DNA of 64,000 bases from Nepenthes gracilis (Eukaryota; Streptophyta; Magnoliopsida; Caryophyllales; Nepenthaceae), in assembly GCA_033239525.1 (NCBI GenBank), contig BSYO01000022.1, forward strand, positions 12,162,923 through 12,226,922. The letters run 5' to 3'. Below, one piece after another: positions 34,275 to 45,712 of the stretch (its first letter is position 1; the number at the start of each line of letters is the position of its first letter). The position numbers and the translations under genes were made by a program. The notes below the pieces were generated by a model that was not told where the DNA came from, searched no databases, and worked only from the letters and a program-made list of their open reading frames with translations.

Positions 34275-35460
34275 GTCCAAATATTAATTATCACTATAAT
34301 ATATTGGGATATGTCATGATATATTTCTATTAATTTTCTACAATGGACTATATATAATAAAATACAAAATCTACTCAAATACGAATATATTATTTAAATT
34401 TTCTCATACTGAAAAAAATATCTTTATCATTAATTTATGTGAAGTTTGGATCTATTTTTTGATGACATGTAGAAACATATAGATATGTAGAAATATTTGT
34501 GAACATTTTAAGAATATATTGGAACAGTTAGATAAAATTTTAATGCATACAACATTATATACTTAAAGATCTAAGACATAAGTATAATACTGTAGGATTT
34601 ATCAAAAATTAATACATTTAGTATAATTTCTTTAATTTATTTTAAAACATAAGATACACAAGAATATATATATATATATATATGAAAATTAAAAATAAGT
34701 AAGAGTATTTAAACTTGATTTGAAGGTATATGTGCAAATTGTTACAGAAAATCAACTTTCAAACATATTTTTCATAAAAATTGCATGAAGGGAGTGTGGG
34801 AGTATATGCATGTATGGTTTAAACATTTCCTATATGCAATTAGAGTATGTATAAATATTTAAAATAATAAATATTCATAGAAATCAGAAAATAGTAACAA
34901 TAAGAGAAATAGGGGTTTAAATGTATTTGCCTTGAACTTAAAATCACCAAAAAGTTTTTAAATTTCACTTAATTTCTCTTTTCTAGCCTTTTTTTTCTTT
35001 TTTTTGCTCTTCTTCTCTCTCTTCTTTTCTTCTCTTTCCTTCTCTTCTCTCTAGATTTTGCCAAAAATGATTCAAATTGGCCAAAGGGAGTTTTATATAG
35101 AAAACAAATGAATGTGTACTTATCAAGCGCACGTCAGATGTTAAGACAAAAATTATGCAACACATGAGCATCAACCAGTCGTGCATTAAGCATGTGCATT
35201 TTGCCTCAAACATACATCTATATCGCTTGAGCTCACATCGGACGTAGATATTCTATCTAAAATACACACAAAAACCTTACAAACGTCATTTAGGTACGTC
35301 CTCATTATCTAAAATACACATTTGCACACGTCAGGTATAGATCAAACGTCTCTTAATTTGACATAATTTGATTAGAATATTAACTTTGATTTAAAATTCA
35401 TTCGATTTTGATATTTTCATTAACTGAACTCAATTTATTATCATTTAAAAAATAAATTTG
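34275..35460 (-). repeat. LTR fragment of the family found at 45713-50905
   Basis: The stretch aligns with about 46690-47850, for example TATAATATATTGGGATATG versus TATAATATATTAGGACTTG, and GGAACAGTTAGATAAAATTTT in both. Only the distal half is present. It abuts the LTR end at 34267. A (TA)n run lies at 34663-34683. Confidence 0.65.
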
Positions 35461-35600
35461 AAATCCGCGCCTTATATGTCCTAGGTTATGGAACGCCATT
35501 GTATCTAGGAACATTAACTCTCCTTTGTTAGAGATCATCACCGATTACAAGTCCTAACCCGAGAAGATCACAATTGGACTCTGTACCTAGGGAAGGATAT
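35461..35600. other. Flank of the complete gypsy element (target-site DNA)
   Basis: Sequence ending GATAT immediately before the LTR. It continues at 45500 with GATATCC, so 35461-35600 and 45505-45712 were contiguous before insertion. I do not recognise the joined sequence. Confidence 0.5.
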
Positions 35601-38194
35601 TGTGAAGAATCGGGTTATTTTTCTTAAATAACCCCATCCAACATAATATAGATTAGTATCCCTAATTAAAATTATTAATTTCTGTAGAAAATTGGGCAGA
35701 GTTCCGTTTGTAAATTGAGCGTTTGCCAAAATACAAACACCTGTAAATCAACCCTGCACAATAATCTACAACAATCCACAACAAAACTACAAGTCTCAAT
35801 ACTCAACACACTACACAGGATCTAATCGCCACATCAATCGAGGTGGCACCTACATCATAACTCCAGTATAATGCTGGTGGGGAAGGATGCCTACTAGGAA
35901 CCTCGATCATAACCACAATGAGAAAAACCTGAGGAAGTATAAAAACTACAATATACAGCGGAAACTGATCCATCCTTCATCCATACCAAACATCATTAAT
36001 CACCACCATACATATCTTATACAGTTTACAAAAGTAAAACAAAATTCCTGTTTCGTACACAAAATAAGCTAAGTCTTAATTCCGAGCCCTACGTGCAATA
36101 TTAGCTGTCTATCGCACTTCTATGACCTATTCTGTCTCGTCGGGTATCAATGTGTTCTTATCTAAAAGATATACAGTAAGAGTGAGCATATAGCCCAACA
36201 AATAAAATCATATATCACTAACTACATGCAGGTAAAAGTGAAAGCAATAACTGGATGAAAAGTCATATACTCAAGATAGAGGAAAACATGGGAGAAAGGA
36301 GAACATTCAGAATTATCTAGTTCACTATTTACACCAGTTACGTTTTATTCGCTTTCATTATTACCGTTAATCTTTGCGGACCCTAGAGCCAGTAAGTCGT
36401 ACTAGCCAACGATGCGAGAGAACAAGAAAAAGAATGTGTATGCTACATATTCTAAAGCCAACTACATTTTAGGAATGTAGCACTCGACCATCGACCACAT
36501 TTTAGGTCTGCAGCACTCGACCACCGGCGATATTTTAGGTCTGCAGTACTCGACCATCGGCTACATTTTAGGCCTGCACCACTCGACCATCTCAATCGCC
36601 CCATATCCCTCGAGGATCAGGGCAATCATCGTTCTTTTATAGTAGTATCTTAAAGCATACCCTGAATATCACTTGCCCCCAGGAGCGGCCGGAGTATTGC
36701 TTGGGTTTCCACCATGATGTACATGGTAAGCCAGAGGGTATTACCTATATGAAGCATGGTCTGAGTTTCAAGATTAGTCTTAATCCTTCAAAGGGGAATC
36801 CACTATTTGCCATATACATTCTCCAATTAGAAAATCACATTCCCATCACATATCTCCATCCGGGAGACCAAACCCCTCATATTGCACTTTGTAGATTCCC
36901 TTCCATTTACTTGTTCAGTTCATTTCTTTCTTTTGGAACTTAAAATTTTCAACCATTAAATTCAACTTGCAAGAGAGTTTAGTTTTATTTACCTCCGTTG
37001 GTCAAACACCACCTTAGAAGCCTCCGGGACGCATTCCCTTATGGTACACAATTACACATTTTCTGGGCTTATAAATTGACACAAACATTTAGTCATAAGT
37101 TTCATCACAATTGAAGAGAACTAAAGCATGCACATTTACCTTCCATTTTTGGGCGAACAGTGTCAGGCCACTTTTAGAGGGCGCAGACGCAGCGAACGGG
37201 TCAATTCTTACGGAATAGGACGTCCGATCGATATATACTTACAATTGGAATGTGGGAATTCATATTTTGAAGTCACTTCAATATATTATGAAGGTGGAAA
37301 TATGCAAATTCTCATTTTAATATCAGGTGAACAGTAACAATGCCCTTTTAGAGGGCTCAGACGCCACGAATGGGTTAAAAAGTGTGAGATCGATCACACG
37401 GCCGACATATATACATATTTGGGACGTGGGGATTCACATTTTAGGATCAATTTAACAAAATATGGTGTCAGAATGGAAAACCCCCAATTCCCATAGGTTA
37501 GGGTCTGGTGGTACTCCACCGACCGGATCGGTGAGTAAATCGAACAATAAATTAATAATCCTTGGTCTCAAGTCACAGGTATTATATTTTCCATGGTTTG
37601 GGTGGGTATCAAGACAAAAATACCCGATGATAAATGAAAAATATCGAAAGAGGGAAGTTAGTGAGTATGAGAACACTTGCCTCGACGCGTGCTATCACTT
37701 TCATAACCGGCTCTCGGACTGATTCAGACTCTATGCCACAATCTCCTCCTTTCTCTATCTAAAACCGACACTCTCCCTCTCCCTTCCTCTCTAGGGCATT
37801 TTGGAAATAAGGGGAAATGAAAAAAAGTGAAGCAGGCCGCGTCTTTATACTCATCGGGGCACTCGAGCGCCTTGCGAGCGAGTGGCGAGTGTAGCCTTGC
37901 TGTCAGCTTGTGCTTGAGGTCGCACAGCCGCTCAGTGGGCGAGGGCGCTAGTAGTTTTTGGCGCTCGAGCTCAGCTCGAGCGTGCAGTAGGTACGGCCTG
38001 CTGCTTACGCCACTGCATTTTGCGCTCGAGCACAACAGGCACAATCTGCTGGCAGCGCTTCAACAACAAAATCCTGAGATTATTCACAAATTTTTCTTCC
38101 AACGCACATACTTAATCGTCCAATAAGTCTAGTATTATTTATTATTATGTTGATTGCCACATGTCAATTATGTTTTTAGACTCGGAACCTCACA
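35601..38194 (-). repeat. 3' LTR of the chromovirus
   Basis: 2594 bp. The GC-rich block with CTCGAG palindromes (37862, 37964, 37975, 38025) lies upstream of the minus-strand TATA. The leader motif GAGTATGAGAACACTTGCCT is at 37663-37682. Confidence 0.92.
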
Positions 38195-38210
38195 ACTCTC
38201 CCCCACTTGT
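38195..38210 (-). other. Polypurine tract of the chromovirus
   Basis: On the minus strand ACAAGTGGGGGAGAGT directly precedes the 3' LTR. It matches the tract at 7922-7936. Confidence 0.9.
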
Positions 38211-38266
38211 AGAAATTTCATCCCCGAAATTTAACAAATCTAAAAACTTGAATAAGTTTACATAGC

Positions 38267-41189
38267 TTAGAACAGATGGGGATGCTTTTCCCGAATTTCA
38301 TCCTCTCTTTCCCATGTCGCCTCCTCACGGGAGTGATTCCTCCATAAAACTTTCCCGAGAGGAATCGACTTAGAGCGCAAGATTTTGTTCTTACGGTCTA
38401 AGATTTTCATCAGTTCCTTTATATATGCTAAATCCTCATTGATAGCCAAAGAATCATAATCAATCATATGAGATGGATCATATACATACTTCCTTAATAT
38501 GGAAACATGGAAGACGTTGTGCACCTCGGCCAAACTCGGTGGCAAAGCTAGGTGGTAAGCCACCTTGCCGACTCACTCAAGAATTTCAAACGGTCCAATG
38601 AAACGCACCTTCAGCTTCCCTTTAACGCTAAATCTGGAAATCCCATTCCATGGCGAGACCTTAAAGAAGACGAAATCTCCAACATCGAATCTGAGCTCGG
38701 ATCTCCTTTGATTAGAATAACTTTTCTATTGGCTCTGGGCGACTTTCAACTTTTCTACAACCACTACGATTTTTCGACGTCTCCCGAATAACATTTGGGC
38801 CCAACAACCGCCTATCCCCCGTCTCTTCCCAATGAATGGGAAATCGACATTTTCTACCATAAAGTGCCTCAAAGGGAGCCATTCCGATACTCACTTGGAA
38901 ACTGTTGTTATAAGCGAACTCGGCCAGCGTTAGAAAATCATCCCAATTCCTATAGAACTCCAATACCGAAGCTTGAAGCATTTCCTTTAGTATATGGATC
39001 CTCTGCTCAGACTTGCCATTCGTCTAAGGATGATACGCTGTACTAAACTTTAGGTTCATCTCTAATTCCCGATACAAGCTCTCCCAAAATTTAGAGATGA
39101 ACCGTGAGTCGCGATCGGACACAATCGATGCCGGCATGCCATGCAACCTCACGATCTCGTTGATGTTCAACTGTGCTAGATGATCACGGGAGTACGTAGT
39201 CCGAATGGTTATAAAATGAGCAGATTTCATCAACCGGTCAACAATGACCCAAATCGAATCATGATTCTTTAGAATTCTAGGCAATCCTGACACAAAGTCC
39301 ATCGAGATGTCCTCCCACTTCCAGTTGGGAATGGGTAGGGCCTGCAGTAATCCAGAAGGCTTCTTCCTTTCAGCCTTCAGTTGCTGATAGACGAGACATC
39401 GATTAATGAAAGTCACGATCTCTCTCCGTATGTTTTTCCACCAGAACATCTTCCTCAAATCCTGATACATTTTGTTTATACCGGGGTGAATCATGTACTG
39501 AGCCCTGTGTGACTCCTTCATTATTTCTTCCTTCAGTTCCTTAACATTTGGTACACATAGCCGCTCTCGAAATCTCAAAACTCCATCTGCCTGCACGCTA
39601 AAATCAACTCGAGAGTCTCTGCTAAGATCCCCCACAATATCCATCAGAAATGGGTCATTCACTTACCCTTCCTTGATCCTTTGAAGGATCTCAGGCTGTA
39701 CCTGCAGAAAGGATAACATTATCTGGTTATCCTTAGCGTAGTGTTGGATATGACAAGACTTCAAGTAGTCTAGCAACTCTATCTGCTTAATCTGCATGGG
39801 CGCCACCCAACAAGTTTAGCAACTCAAGGCATCCGTGACCACATTTGCTTACCCCGGTCGATATTTGATCTCACAATCATAATCATTGAGAAACTCAATC
39901 CATCGCCGCTGTCTCATATTTAGCTCATTCTACGAGAACAAATACTTGAGGCTCTTGTGGTAGGAGTACACTAGGAATTTCTCTCCATATAGATAGTGTC
40001 TCCAGATCTTCAAAGCAAAAACTACCAGGGCTAGCTCTAAGTCATGGGTTGGATAGTTTTTCTCATGAGTCTTCAACTGTCGAGACCCATAAGCAACTAC
40101 TCTTCCCCCTTGCATAAGAACACACCCGAGTCCCACTTTAGACGCATCGCAATACACTTCGAACCCACCGGAATTATCAGGAATAGTCAGAATCGGGGGC
40201 AGCGTCAACCGATCCTTCAGCTCTTGGAAGCTTTTGTCACACTCCTCGATCCAGGCGAAGCTTACTTCCTTCTTTGTCAGACGGGTGAGGAGTAAGGCTA
40301 TCCGAGAAAAATTCTCCATGAAACGACGATAATAACTGGCCATCCCTAAAAAGCTTCGGACTTCAGACACGGTCATCGATCAACTCCAGTTGACCACCGC
40401 TTCAATTTTCTGCGGGTTTATCGAGATGCCTCCATCAGAAATTACATGGCCCAAGAACACTGCTCTGTCAAGCCAAAACTCACACTTCTTCAGCTTCGCA
40501 AACAACTGATGTTCCCGAAGAGCCTGTAGCACAATTCTCATGTGCCCCTCATGCTCGATGTGATCCTTAGAGTAAATCAGAATATCATCAATAAAAATCA
40601 TAACAAACTTATCCAAAAATAGTAGGAAGACCCGGTTCATCAGGTCCATAAACACGGCTGAAGCATTAGTCAACCTGAACGGCGTCCCTAGAAATTCATA
40701 GTGACCATACCTCGTTTAGGAAGCCGTCTTCGCAATATCGTCCTGCTTAATGCGAAGCTGGTGATACCCTGATTGAAGGTCAATCTTGGAATACACTAGG
40801 GATCCCTGTAATTGGTCGAAGAGGTCATCGATATACAGCAGAGGATATTTGTTCTTGATTATAATTTTATTCAGCTTATGGTAGTCTATACATAACCTCA
40901 AGGCCCTATTCTTCTTTTTGACGAATAGGACTTGAACGTCCCATGGGGACACACTAGGTCTAATAAAACCCATGTCAAGCAAGTTTTACAGCTGCTATTT
41001 TAACTCCTTTAACTCAACAAGAGCCATGCGGTAGGGGGCTTTCAATATGTGTGCCGATCCTGGCACATGATCAATCCCAAATTCAATCTCACGATGTGGT
41101 GGTAGGGCAAACAACTTGTCAGGAAATACGTCCTCGAATTCACACACCACCGGAATGTCCTTTACGGACAATTCTCGACTTTCCACCAC
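38267..41189 (-). pseudogene. Chromovirus pol: RT, RNase H, integrase and chromodomain-like tail, interrupted
   Basis: In order on the minus strand: RT (41189-40380) with [34 protein letters not shown] and the [11 protein letters not shown] active-site box. RNase H (40376-39850) has [15 protein letters not shown] and ends YDCEIKYRPG. Integrase (39662-38700) has HPGINKMYQDLRKMFWW, a zinc finger with one Cys changed (CLVYQQ), MDFVSGLP and VSDRDSRF for the two catalytic Asp, and SEQRIHILKE with the catalytic Glu. The tail is HNVFHVSILRKYV, then VLWRNHSREEATWE near 38300, the chromodomain-like end typical of the Tekay/Del group. Stops lie near 40715 and 39925, with further breaks between 39023 and 38981. 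It would replicate and integrate the element if intact. Confidence 0.9.
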
Positions 41190-41843
41190 ACTGACATAAG
41201 TGAAAAAGGTTTCGCACCTACATTCAACAAATGGCGAACCTGTTGAGCAGAAATAAAACTAGACGGCTCCACTTTCCAAATTCCCTGAATATAAAAAGGT
41301 TCGCATTCTGGAATAGCAAAGTCCATTTTATGGAAGCAATCAATAGTGGCATGATACTTGGACAGCCAATTTATACCCAAGATAACATCAAAATCATGCA
41401 TATCTAGAAGAATTAAATCGACTACTAGAGGAAGTCCCTTCACCTCCACAATACACCTTGGATAGGATATATCGATCACAACAGATAACCTCGTGGGTGT
41501 GGATACAATCAGAGAAAAAATCAAGGTCACGGGGGAGGGTGCGATACAACCAGCCAACCAAGGGAAAATAAAGGAGTGTGTGGACCCAAAGTGAAAAAAG
41601 TACTGAGCAAGAAATACCACAAACAGGAAGTATACCTTCCACCACATCATCTGATGCTCTGGCCTCGCTAGCAGATACTGCTAAAGCTTTACCCTGCACC
41701 ATTGGCTTTGGAGCCCGAATCCTCGATGTCTGAGGGCACTCCTTGGCTCTATACCCCACTTGGCCACAAGTGAAGTAAGCACCCGTCAACCTGGGATACG
41801 GTCTACCCTCATGCATTCTCCCATAGTGCTGACACGAACCCAC
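41162..41843 (-). pseudogene. Chromovirus protease region, active site lost
   Basis: Frames at 41650-41162 and 41843-41394 overlap through a frameshift. The product reads VVEGILPVCGISCSVLFS, then FGSTHSF where a D-S-G-type aspartic protease active site is expected. Next come YPRCIVEVKGLPLVVDLILL, MHDFDVILGINWLSKYHATI and DCFHKM, the standard gypsy protease flap and C-terminal region. The shift falls on the active site, so no protease can be made. Confidence 0.8.
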
Positions 41844-42686
41844 CGAAGCTCGAGAAGACGATGAGATCTGGCCACTCCTTTGTCCAGAAACCAGCTGCCT
41901 CGGCTTCTTGTATGGTCTCCCGAACTAACCCTAGGTGCTGGCACTTGTCCCGCTTTTAATAGACGACCTCTTTCTGAAAAATTCTTCCTTTGCATACTCT
42001 TGCTCGTAAATTAAGACTCGATTAAGTACATCAGTATAGGTGGCCAATTTAAGGGTCTCCAGCTGCTTGCGGATGTCATCCCGCAAGCCCATTAAGAACT
42101 ACCTAGTCCTCCTTTCTTCATCTTCAACCATGTAGCAAGCGAATCGTGACAACTCTGAAAACTTGGCATCGTATTCCGCTACTGTCCGGTTCCCTTGCCT
42201 TAGCTTGAGAAATTTCTCCTCTTTCTGAACACGGAAGCTAGACAAAAAATACTTCTCTAATAATGCATCCTCAAACATCTTCTAGGTAATCTCAGCCTCT
42301 GATACACCCAATGCTCTTTTTCTCATTTGCCACCAATGATATGCCTCACCTTCTAACCGGTAAGATGTAAACAGCACCCGATCCTCCGCTGGGCATCTGA
42401 TCACGGTAAATACCCTCTTTAGACTCTCTAACGACGAATCCGCCTTAAGCGGGTCTGGCTCTCCCAAAAACACCAGCACTCGAACCGGAACGAAGCGATC
42501 ATAAGCAGATGGCTCCGGATTAATAGGAGCCTGAATGGGAGCCGGAGCAAGAACAGGGGCCAGATGTCGCTGCTCCATATTCTCAATGAGGTTTGTAAGA
42601 CGCCCCAACAGATTCAGAAACTCAGCCTCTCGATCTCGGGGTGATTCATCCTTATGCAAATCTCGACGTCTAGGCGGTATCGCCAA
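41786..42686 (-). pseudogene. Chromovirus gag (capsid/nucleocapsid), interrupted
   Basis: It starts at the ATG at 42686 (MAIPPRRRDLHKDESPRDRE), a usual basic gag N-terminus about 235 bases after the LTR. Retrotrans_gag signatures follow: KADSSLESLKRVFTVIRCPA, RVLFTSYRLEGEAYHWWQMR. A stop at 42282 is followed by FRVQKEEKFLKLRQGNRTVA and EYDAKFSELSRFACYM, more stops near 42100, and a degenerate zinc knuckle (YFTCGQVGYRAKEC) that has lost its first Cys and its His. Intact gag would form the particle and bind RNA. Confidence 0.87.
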
Positions 42687-42907
42687 CTTTAAAAGTCACC
42701 ATTGAAAAAGAAACAACAAAAGGTTGAGCCAAATGTTTAACCGTCCTCTACGACAACACTAGATACGTTAACACTTATGCAATTAAAGAAAATATTCTAA
42801 ATGAGAGTACTTAATTATCCTAACTTTTCCCGTGTTCATTTATTTGGCCTTAACCCATACTATCCCAGGCTTCCGCATAAATTCAGATCCATCATAAGGC
42901 TTCCCTT

Positions 42908-42919
42908 CTCTGATACCAA
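42908..42919 (-). other. Primer binding site, tRNA-iMet
   Basis: On the minus strand TTGGTATCAGAG lies one base from the 5' LTR, a perfect match to the plant initiator-tRNA site. Confidence 0.92.
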
Positions 42920-42920
42920 T

Positions 42921-45499
42921 TGTGACGGACCGGATTATTTCTTTAAATAACCTCCGCCAAACATAATAATAGACTAGTATCCCTAATTAAAATTATTAAT
43001 TTCTATAGAAAATTGGGTAGAGTTTTGTTTGTAAATCGAGCATTTGCGAAAATACAAACACCTGTAAATCAACCCTGCACAATAATCTACAATAATTAAC
43101 AATAAAACTACAAGTCTTAATACTTAGCACACTACACAGGATCTAATCGCCACATCAACCGAGGTGGCACCGACATCATAATTCCAGTATAATGCCAGTG
43201 GGGAAGGATGCCTACTAGGAACCTCGATCATAACCAAAATGAGAAAGACCTACGGAAGCATAAAAATCACAATATACAGCAGAAACTAATCCATCATTCA
43301 TCCATACCAAACATCATTAATCATCACCATACATGTCTTATACAGTTTACAAAAGTAGAACAAAATTCCTCTTTCGTACACAAAATCAGCTAAGTCCCAG
43401 TCCTGAGCCCTACGTGCAATATCAGCTGTCTATCGCACTTCTATGGCCTATTCTGTCTCGTCGGGTATCAATGTGTTGTTTTTTGAAAGATATACAGTAA
43501 GAGTGAGCGTGCAGCCCAGAAATAAAATCATATATCACTAACTACAGGTAGGTAAAAGTAAAAGTAATAACTGGATGAAAAGTCATATACTTAGGATAGA
43601 GGAAAACATGAGAGGAAGGAGAACATCCGAAATTATCTCGTTCACGTGTTTACACCAGTTACATTTTATTCGCTTTCATTATTACCGTTAATCTTTGTGG
43701 ACTTCGAAGCTAGTAAGCCGTACTAGCCAACGATGCGAGAGAACGAGGAAAGGAATGTGTATGCTACACATTCTAAAGCCGGTTACATTTTAGGTCTGCA
43801 GCACTTGACCATCGGTTATATTTTAGGTCTGCAGCACTCGACCATCGGCTACATTTTAGGCCCGCACCACTCGACCATTTCAATCGTCCCATATCCTCCG
43901 TGGACCAGGGCAATCCTCGTTCTTTCACAGTAATATTCTAAAGCGTACCCTGAACATCACCTGCTCCCAGGAACGGCCGGAGTATTCCTTGGGTTCCTAC
44001 CATGATGTATATGGTAAACCAGAGGATACTACCCCTATGAACCATAGTCATAATTTTAAGATTAGTCTTAATTCTTCGAAGGGGACCCCACCATTTGTCA
44101 TATACATTCTCCAATTGAAAAATTACATTCCCATCACATATCTCCATCTGGGAGACCAAATCCCTCATATTGCACTTTGTGGTTTTCCTTCCATTTACTT
44201 GTTCTGTTCTTTTCTTTCTTTTGAAACTTAAGTCTTTCAACCATTAAATTCAACTTGCAAGAGAGTTTAGTTTTACTTACCTCCGTTGGTCAAACACCGC
44301 CTTAGAAGCCTCCGTGATGCATTCCCTTACTCCCGGTGTACAATTACACATTTTCAGGGCTTATAATTTGACACAAATATTTAGTCATAAGTTTCATCAC
44401 AATTGAAGAGAGTTAAAGCATGCACATTTACCTTCCATTGTCGGGTGAAGAGTGTCAGGCCACTTTTAGAGGGCGCGGACGCCGCGAACGGGTTGATTCT
44501 TTCCGAATCGGACGTCCGGTCAATATATACTAACAATTGGAATCCGAGGATTCATATTTTGAAGTCACTTCAACATATTATGAAGGTGGAAACATGCAAA
44601 TTCTCCTTTTAATTTTGGGTGAACAGTAAAGTGCCATTTCAGAGGGCTCGGACGCCGTGAATGGGTCGAAACGTGCGAGATCGATCACACGGCCGACATA
44701 TATACACATTTGGGACGTGGGGATTCACATTCTGGGATCAATTTAATGAAATATGGTGTAAAAACGGAAAACCCTCAATTACCATAGGTTAGGGTTCGGC
44801 GGTACTCCACCGACTAGATCGGTGAGTAAATCGGACAATAAATTACATAATCTTTGGTCTCAAGTCATGGGTATTATATTTTTCATGGTTTGGGTGGATA
44901 TCGAGATGAAAATACCTTATGATAAATGAAAAACATCGAAAGAGGGAAGTTAGTGAGTATGAGAACACTTGCCTCGACGCTGCTATCACTTTTATAATCG
45001 GCTCCCGGACGGATTCGGACTCTACGCCTCGATCTCCTCCTTTCTCTCTCTACAACCGGTGCTGTCCCTCTCTCTTCCTCTCCAGGGCGTTCTGGAAATA
45101 AGGGGAAATGAAAAAATGCGAAGCAGGCCACGTCTTTATACTCGTCGGGGCGCTCGAGCGCCTTGCGAGCGAGAGGCGAGCGTAGCCTCGCTGCTTGCTT
45201 GCGCTCGAGCGCGCACAGCCGCTCAGCGGGCGGGGGCGCTACTGGTTTTTGGCGCTCAAGCTAAGCTCAAGCGCGCAGCAGGCGCGGCCTGTTGCTTACG
45301 CCACTGTATTTTGCGTTCGAGCCTGCGCTCGAGCGCACAGCAGGCGCAATCTACTGGCAACGCTTCAATAACAAAATCCCAAGATTATTTTCTAATTTTT
45401 CTTCCAATGCGCATACTTAATCGTCCAATAAGTCTAGTATTATTTATTATTATGTTGATTGTAGCATGTCAATTATATTTTTAGACTCGGAACCTCACA
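42921..45499 (-). repeat. 5' LTR of the chromovirus
   Basis: 2579 bp. In element orientation it opens TGTGAGGTTCCGAGTC, has CTCGAG palindromes (plus-strand positions 45153, 45204, 45328), TATAAAG at 45140-45134 and the leader motif at 44954-44974. A tandem GGTCTGCAGCACT-CGACCATCGG-CTACATTTTA motif of about 40 bp is repeated three times around 43765-43880 and in the partner LTR at 36465-36590. Confidence 0.92.
43765..43880. repeat. Three tandem units of about 38 bp inside the LTR
   Basis: Each unit reads ACATTTTAGGTCTGCAGCAC followed by TCGACCATCGGCT, with small changes. The partner LTR has four such units at 36460-36592, so copy number differs between the two LTRs. Confidence 0.75.
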
Positions 45500-45504
45500 G
45501 ATAT

Positions 45505-45712
45505 CCTTCTCAAGATGTATCAATTATGACATTAACTTTGAATCGCTTATTTATTACCCTAGTTTCTAACTTGAACCTTGCCTCTTTTTGCACTCATAGG
45601 AAGGCGCATTTAATTAAAAATAGCCTTTACGACCAAGATGCAAAAATTATATGCCTAACTTGATCTTACGCTATCCCTCCATGGTTTGGGACTTAGTGTT
45701 TAGAGCTATGAC
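45505..45712. other. Target-site DNA between two gypsy elements
   Basis: Continuation of the sequence at 35461-35600. No recognised feature. Confidence 0.45.

Larger units (their letters stand above)
35601..45499 (-). mobile_element. Complete Ty3/gypsy chromovirus (Tekay/Del-like), broken coding region
   Basis: Direct repeats 35601-38194 and 42921-45499 (TGTGA...CTCACA) are flanked by the target duplication GATAT at 35596-35600 and 45500-45504. On the minus strand the order is 5' LTR, iMet PBS, gag, protease, RT, RNase H, integrase, chromodomain-like tail, PPT, 3' LTR. By eye the LTRs differ at roughly one base in ten, so the insertion is old. Stops and frameshifts separate most domains. It is the only element here with a full domain set and the likely type of the autonomous partner of the non-autonomous relatives. 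Confidence 0.93.

Noticed and set aside
37860..38035. Spaced CTCGAG repeats considered as a CRISPR-like or satellite array
   Set aside because: The repeats are short palindromes with irregular spacing inside an LTR of a plant element. There is no repeat-spacer pattern and no cas gene.
35461..45712. A host gene interrupted by the chromovirus (joining 35461-35600 with 45505-45712)
   Set aside because: The joined sequence gives short open runs but no domain I recognise, and stops occur in all frames over a few hundred bases.
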